From contig NZ_JANADR010000001.1 of the NCBI RefSeq assembly GCF_024199925.1, forward strand, positions 6,265,501 through 6,329,500: DNA of 64,000 nt, read 5' to 3'. A program made the position numbers and the translations under genes. Source of the DNA: Bradyrhizobium sp. CCGUVB1N3 (GTDB lineage Bacteria > Pseudomonadota > Alphaproteobacteria > Rhizobiales > Xanthobacteraceae). The notes under the pieces are model-generated. The model saw only the letters and a list, made by a program, of their open reading frames with translations. It had not been told where the DNA came from and made no database searches. This document shows positions 61,622-64,000 of the stretch, one piece after another. Each line of letters begins with the position of its first letter. The stretch's first letter is position 1.

Positions 61622-61878
61622 GAATGGTCTCCGGCGGTGGTCCAGCCCTTAGCACAGAAAGCTGCGGCGTGTCGCCGCACACGGGTCTTGGATGCTCCGC
61701 GAACCCTGGCGCGACAGCACTTTTCGCGCGTCGTCATAACTTAGAATAGCTTTAGAGTAAGTCCTTTTGCGAGGGCACCGCCTAGCCGCCAGCGCCGATT
61801 TTTGGTTTGCAGGACATTAGCCAGCGCGGCCTGCGCTTGCCGTCGATCTTGACCATTTAGCCGAGGACACGCCGATCC

Positions 61879-62226
61879 ATGTTTGCTTCGCTCACGACAA
61901 GGACTTTCGCCTTCGCCGCGCTCTGCGTCGCCGCGATGCTGCCGCTCTCTGCGGCGAACGCGCAGCAGGCCACCGAACTCCAGATCACCTATGACGGCGC
62001 GTTCCAGCCGAGCGAGCTGCGCGCCCCGGCCGGCAAGCCGATCACCGTCAAGGTCAAGAACAACACCGCCAAGGCGATGGAGTTCGAGAGCAAGACGCTG
62101 AAGGTCGAGAAGGTCATTCCGTCGAAGGGCGAAGCCGTCGTCAACGTCCGTGCCCAGAAGGCCGGCCGCTACGAGTTCTTCGACGAGTTCAACGAGAAGG
62201 CGCGCGGCAACCTCGTCGTCGAATAG
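61879..62226 (+). CDS. Cupredoxin-domain periplasmic protein (FtrB/EfeO-cupredoxin-like)
   Basis: 115 residues: signal peptide ending SAANA, then a cupredoxin-like domain (EFQP-type FQPSELRAPAGKPITVKVKN). It lacks Cys and His copper ligands; acidic residues (FESKTLKVEK, YEFFDEF) suggest iron handling. It is 10 bp before the FTR1 permease gene and probably feeds it. Confidence 0.88.
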   Translation: MFASLTTRTFAFAALCVAAMLPLSAANAQQATELQITYDGAFQPSELRAPAGKPITVKVKNNTAKAMEFESKTLKVEKVIPSKGEAVVNVRAQKAGRYEFFDEFNEKARGNLVVE

Positions 62227-62236
62227 GGCTTGGCTC

Positions 62237-63067
62237 GTGCTCGCCGCGCTCATCATCGTCTTCCGCGAGGTTTTCGAGGCCGGTCTGATCATCGGCATCG
62301 TGCTCGCGGTGACGCGCTCGGTTAAGCATCGCAATCGCTGGATCGCCGGCGGCGTGCTGGCGGGCGTTCTGGGCGCATGCGTGGTCGCGGCGTTCGCGGG
62401 TGCCCTGTCGCAGCTCTTCGAGGGCATGGGGCAGGAACTGTTCAACGCGGCGATTCTCGGCGTCGCTGTCATCATGCTGACCTGGCACAACGTCTGGATG
62501 GCGCGGCACGGCAAGGAGATGGCGGGCGAACTGCGTGCCGTTGGTCAGGCGGTCGCCGAAGGCTCCAAATCGCTGCTGGCGCTCGCTGTGGTCGTCGGGG
62601 TCGCGGTGCTGCGTGAAGGCAGCGAGGTGGCGCTGTTTCTCTATGGCGTTGCCGCATCCGATGGCGGCACGGCGATGAGCCTGTTTTCGGGCGGCCTGCT
62701 CGGTCTCGTGCTCGGCGGCGCGGTGTGCCTCCTCACTTATTTCGGCCTCTTGCGGATTCCGCCGCGCGCGCTGTTTACGACCACGACGGTGCTCATCACC
62801 CTGCTCGCGGCCGGCATGGCCGCGCAGGCGGTCTCGTTCCTCGAGCGTGCCAACTGGCTCACCGCGCTCGACACCGTGGTGTGGGACACGAGCTGGCTGC
62901 TCTCCGAGGACAGCATTTTGGGCCGCACCCTGCACACGCTGATCGGCTACACCGACCAGCCGACCGGGATGCAGCTCGTGATCTACGCCGCCGTCGTCCT
63001 GGTCACGATCGCCCTGATGCGCCTGATCGGATCCGAGCCGCCCCGGCGCGCCGTCGCCGCAGGCTGA
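62237..63067 (+). CDS. FTR1-family iron permease
   Basis: 276-residue FTR1/EfeU/FtrC-type permease with seven membrane spans. Two REXXE iron-binding motifs: REVFE (10-14) and REGSE (126-130). Start is GTG at 62237 after an AGGG site. Together with the cupredoxin gene it forms a two-gene iron importer; P19 and ferredoxin partners are not seen in this window. Confidence 0.93.
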   Translation: MLAALIIVFREVFEAGLIIGIVLAVTRSVKHRNRWIAGGVLAGVLGACVVAAFAGALSQLFEGMGQELFNAAILGVAVIMLTWHNVWMARHGKEMAGELRAVGQAVAEGSKSLLALAVVVGVAVLREGSEVALFLYGVAASDGGTAMSLFSGGLLGLVLGGAVCLLTYFGLLRIPPRALFTTTTVLITLLAAGMAAQAVSFLERANWLTALDTVVWDTSWLLSEDSILGRTLHTLIGYTDQPTGMQLVIYAAVVLVTIALMRLIGSEPPRRAVAAG

Positions 63068-63098
63068 GCGGCCGTTACGCTACAACCATCCGCGGAGC

Positions 63099-63656
63099 TC
63101 ATCGTGCGACAATTCGCAGGAGCTCGTCGAGCGCGGCCTGCTGCTTGTCCGCCGGCAGCATCTGGTCCGAAAGCGCAAAGCCGAAGAACGCCCAGAACAG
63201 GATCTGCGCCCGGGGGCGGGCGACCTCCTCAGTGAGCCCGGCCTGCTTCAAAAGGCTCTCGATATAGTCGAGCCTGCGGCGATCGACCGCGACGACCGCG
63301 GCGCGCGCCCGCGCATCGTTGGCGGCCCAGCTCCGTACCGCCTTCTCCAGCACGAGCTTGCTGCCGAAGGTCAATTTCAGCAGCACCGCGAGCGGGTCCG
63401 CGCTCCTGCCCTCGTCCTCGTTCTCGCTCTTTGCCGCCTCGACGGCGGCGATGATCTGCTCGGTGGCGACTTCGCGCCAGCGGGAGAGGATGGCGGCATG
63501 GAATGCGGCGAGATCGGCAAAGTGCCAGTAGAAGCTGCCGCGGGAAACCCCCATCGCCTTCGCCAGCGGATCGGCTTTCAACGCCGTGAAACCACTTTTT
63601 GCCAGCGTCTTCAGGCCCAGATCGACCCAATCCTGCGCCGAGAGCTGATCGGCCAT
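63099..63656 (-). CDS. TetR-family regulator
   Basis: 185-residue repressor. Helix-turn-helix: FTALKADPLAKAMGVSRGSFYWHF. C-terminal ligand domain with a long helix (VRSWAANDARARAAV). Start at MADQLSAQ. It is divergent from the gene at 63763; two copies of a palindrome between them are its likely operators. Confidence 0.92.
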   Translation of the reverse strand: MADQLSAQDWVDLGLKTLAKSGFTALKADPLAKAMGVSRGSFYWHFADLAAFHAAILSRWREVATEQIIAAVEAAKSENEDEGRSADPLAVLLKLTFGSKLVLEKAVRSWAANDARARAAVVAVDRRRLDYIESLLKQAGLTEEVARPRAQILFWAFFGFALSDQMLPADKQQAALDELLRIVAR

Positions 63657-63682
63657 CGGTTCCCACCTCCCATGTTGCCGCA

Positions 63683-63700
63683 CCATACACAACTGTATTG
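63683..63700. promoter_or_regulatory. TetR operator, imperfect copy
   Basis: CCATACACAACTGTATTG, 15 of 18 matches to the perfect palindrome at 63727. It overlaps the -35 element of the rightward promoter and lies 27 bp before the tetR start. Confidence 0.65.
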
Positions 63701-63727
63701 ACAGGCGCCAGCGGTGCTCTCTATAAC
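63698..63727 (+). promoter_or_regulatory. Sigma-70 type promoter for gene at 63763
   Basis: TTGACA at 63698-63703, 18-bp spacer, TATAAC at 63722-63727. Both boxes touch the TetR operator copies, so binding would block transcription. Confidence 0.6.
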
Positions 63728-63744
63728 CATACAGTACTGTATGG
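63727..63744. promoter_or_regulatory. TetR operator, perfect palindrome
   Basis: CCATACAGTACTGTATGG, a perfect 18-bp palindrome between the divergent tetR and the gene at 63763. Confidence 0.82.
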
Positions 63745-63762
63745 TCAGCGATGGAGGTGCCA

Positions 63763-64000
63763 ATGCGCGACCTACTTCTGCAAGCAGCGGGCGTCATCGC
63801 GATCCTGGTCACAATTGGCCATGCCGTGCTCGGCGAGACCCAGGTCTTTGCCCGTGCCACGATCGAGCCGCCGCGGCTGCGAACGCTCATCTGCCTGGTC
63901 TGGCAGGCCGGCACGGTGGCGTGGCTTGCCGGCGGCGTGCTCCTGATTGCCGCGCCCCGGATGGAATCGGACGCCGCGCGGCATTGGATCATCGCTACAC
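63763..64000 (+). CDS. Small membrane protein, N-terminal part (cut by window end)
   Basis: 79 residues seen, frame open to the window end. Two hydrophobic segments (about 5-23 and 42-62) suggest a small membrane protein; MRDLLLQAAGVIAILVTIGH is the start. ATG preceded by GGAGG. Divergent from TetR and probably its target. Family not recognised. Confidence 0.7.
   Translation, partial: MRDLLLQAAGVIAILVTIGHAVLGETQVFARATIEPPRLRTLICLVWQAGTVAWLAGGVLLIAAPRMESDAARHWIIAT

Noticed and set aside
61725..61765. Possible Irr/ICE iron box upstream of the cupredoxin gene
   Set aside because: TTAGAA and TTTAGAG are in direct, not inverted, order; not a convincing ICE motif.

Overview
This window looks like core chromosome of a GC-rich alphaproteobacterium of the Bradyrhizobium / Nitrobacteraceae type. 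The call rests on gene order (hisB-hisH-hisA-hisF-hisE-coaA; mltA-tim44-like-secB-dnaQ-coaE-maf-ppsR; hemJ-rho-mnmE-mnmG-rsmG-parA-parB-holA-lptE-leuS), a CenR-type regulator, and several families of long palindromic intergenic repeats. I see no rRNA, tRNA, CRISPR array, prophage or IS transposase. Species assignment is inference.

Layout. 0-4.2 kb: the end of a Tad/Flp pilus cluster (cpaC, cpaD, cpaE) facing a TadD-like TPR lipoprotein and a PilZ protein. 4.4-8.9 kb: YifB/ComM ATPase, an unknown exported protein and a hybrid histidine kinase. 9-13.8 kb (minus strand): histidine biosynthesis operon ending in coaA, with a DUF2628 membrane-protein gene inside. 14-16.6 kb: hslV - DUF2585 - hslU. 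16.8-26.7 kb: an unknown membrane protein, then a mostly minus-strand block (smr, mltA, tim44-like, a serine hydrolase, dnaQ, coaE, maf, ppsR) with secB on the plus strand.

At 26.66-27.13 kb gene direction switches from mainly minus to mainly plus. The intergenic DNA there carries four GANTC sites in 49 bp arranged as two inverted repeats and a CtrA-like motif. In other alphaproteobacteria this neighbourhood holds the chromosome origin, so it is the best oriC candidate here. Downstream (27.1-36 kb) come hemJ, rho, mnmE, mnmG, rsmG, parA and parB, with four parS sites between 30.86 and 33.50 kb. This is the expected origin-proximal segregation region.

36.3-50.6 kb holds holA, lptE, leuS, a diguanylate cyclase, a YggS-type protein, a hydratase, an L,D-transpeptidase, a CenR-like regulator, a cyclic-nucleotide-binding protein, xthA, lolA and ftsK. 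50.6-53.3 kb: aminotransferase, second diguanylate cyclase, GFA-family protein. 53.5-57.8 kb is a rearranged nitrogen-sensing locus: glnK-amtB is intact, but a second glnK has lost its amtB. Two short fossil amtB 3' ends flank an inserted arsR - SRPBCC - clpP block. 58-64 kb: GYF/DUF898-like membrane protein, tesB, UbiH-family monooxygenase, Trm112-like protein, a cupredoxin + FTR1 iron-uptake pair, and a TetR regulator divergent from a gene cut by the window end.

The most notable features beyond the genes are the oriC-like region, the parS array, the decayed amtB tails, seven families of dispersed palindromic repeats (one copy splits parA from parB), and several clear operator palindromes.
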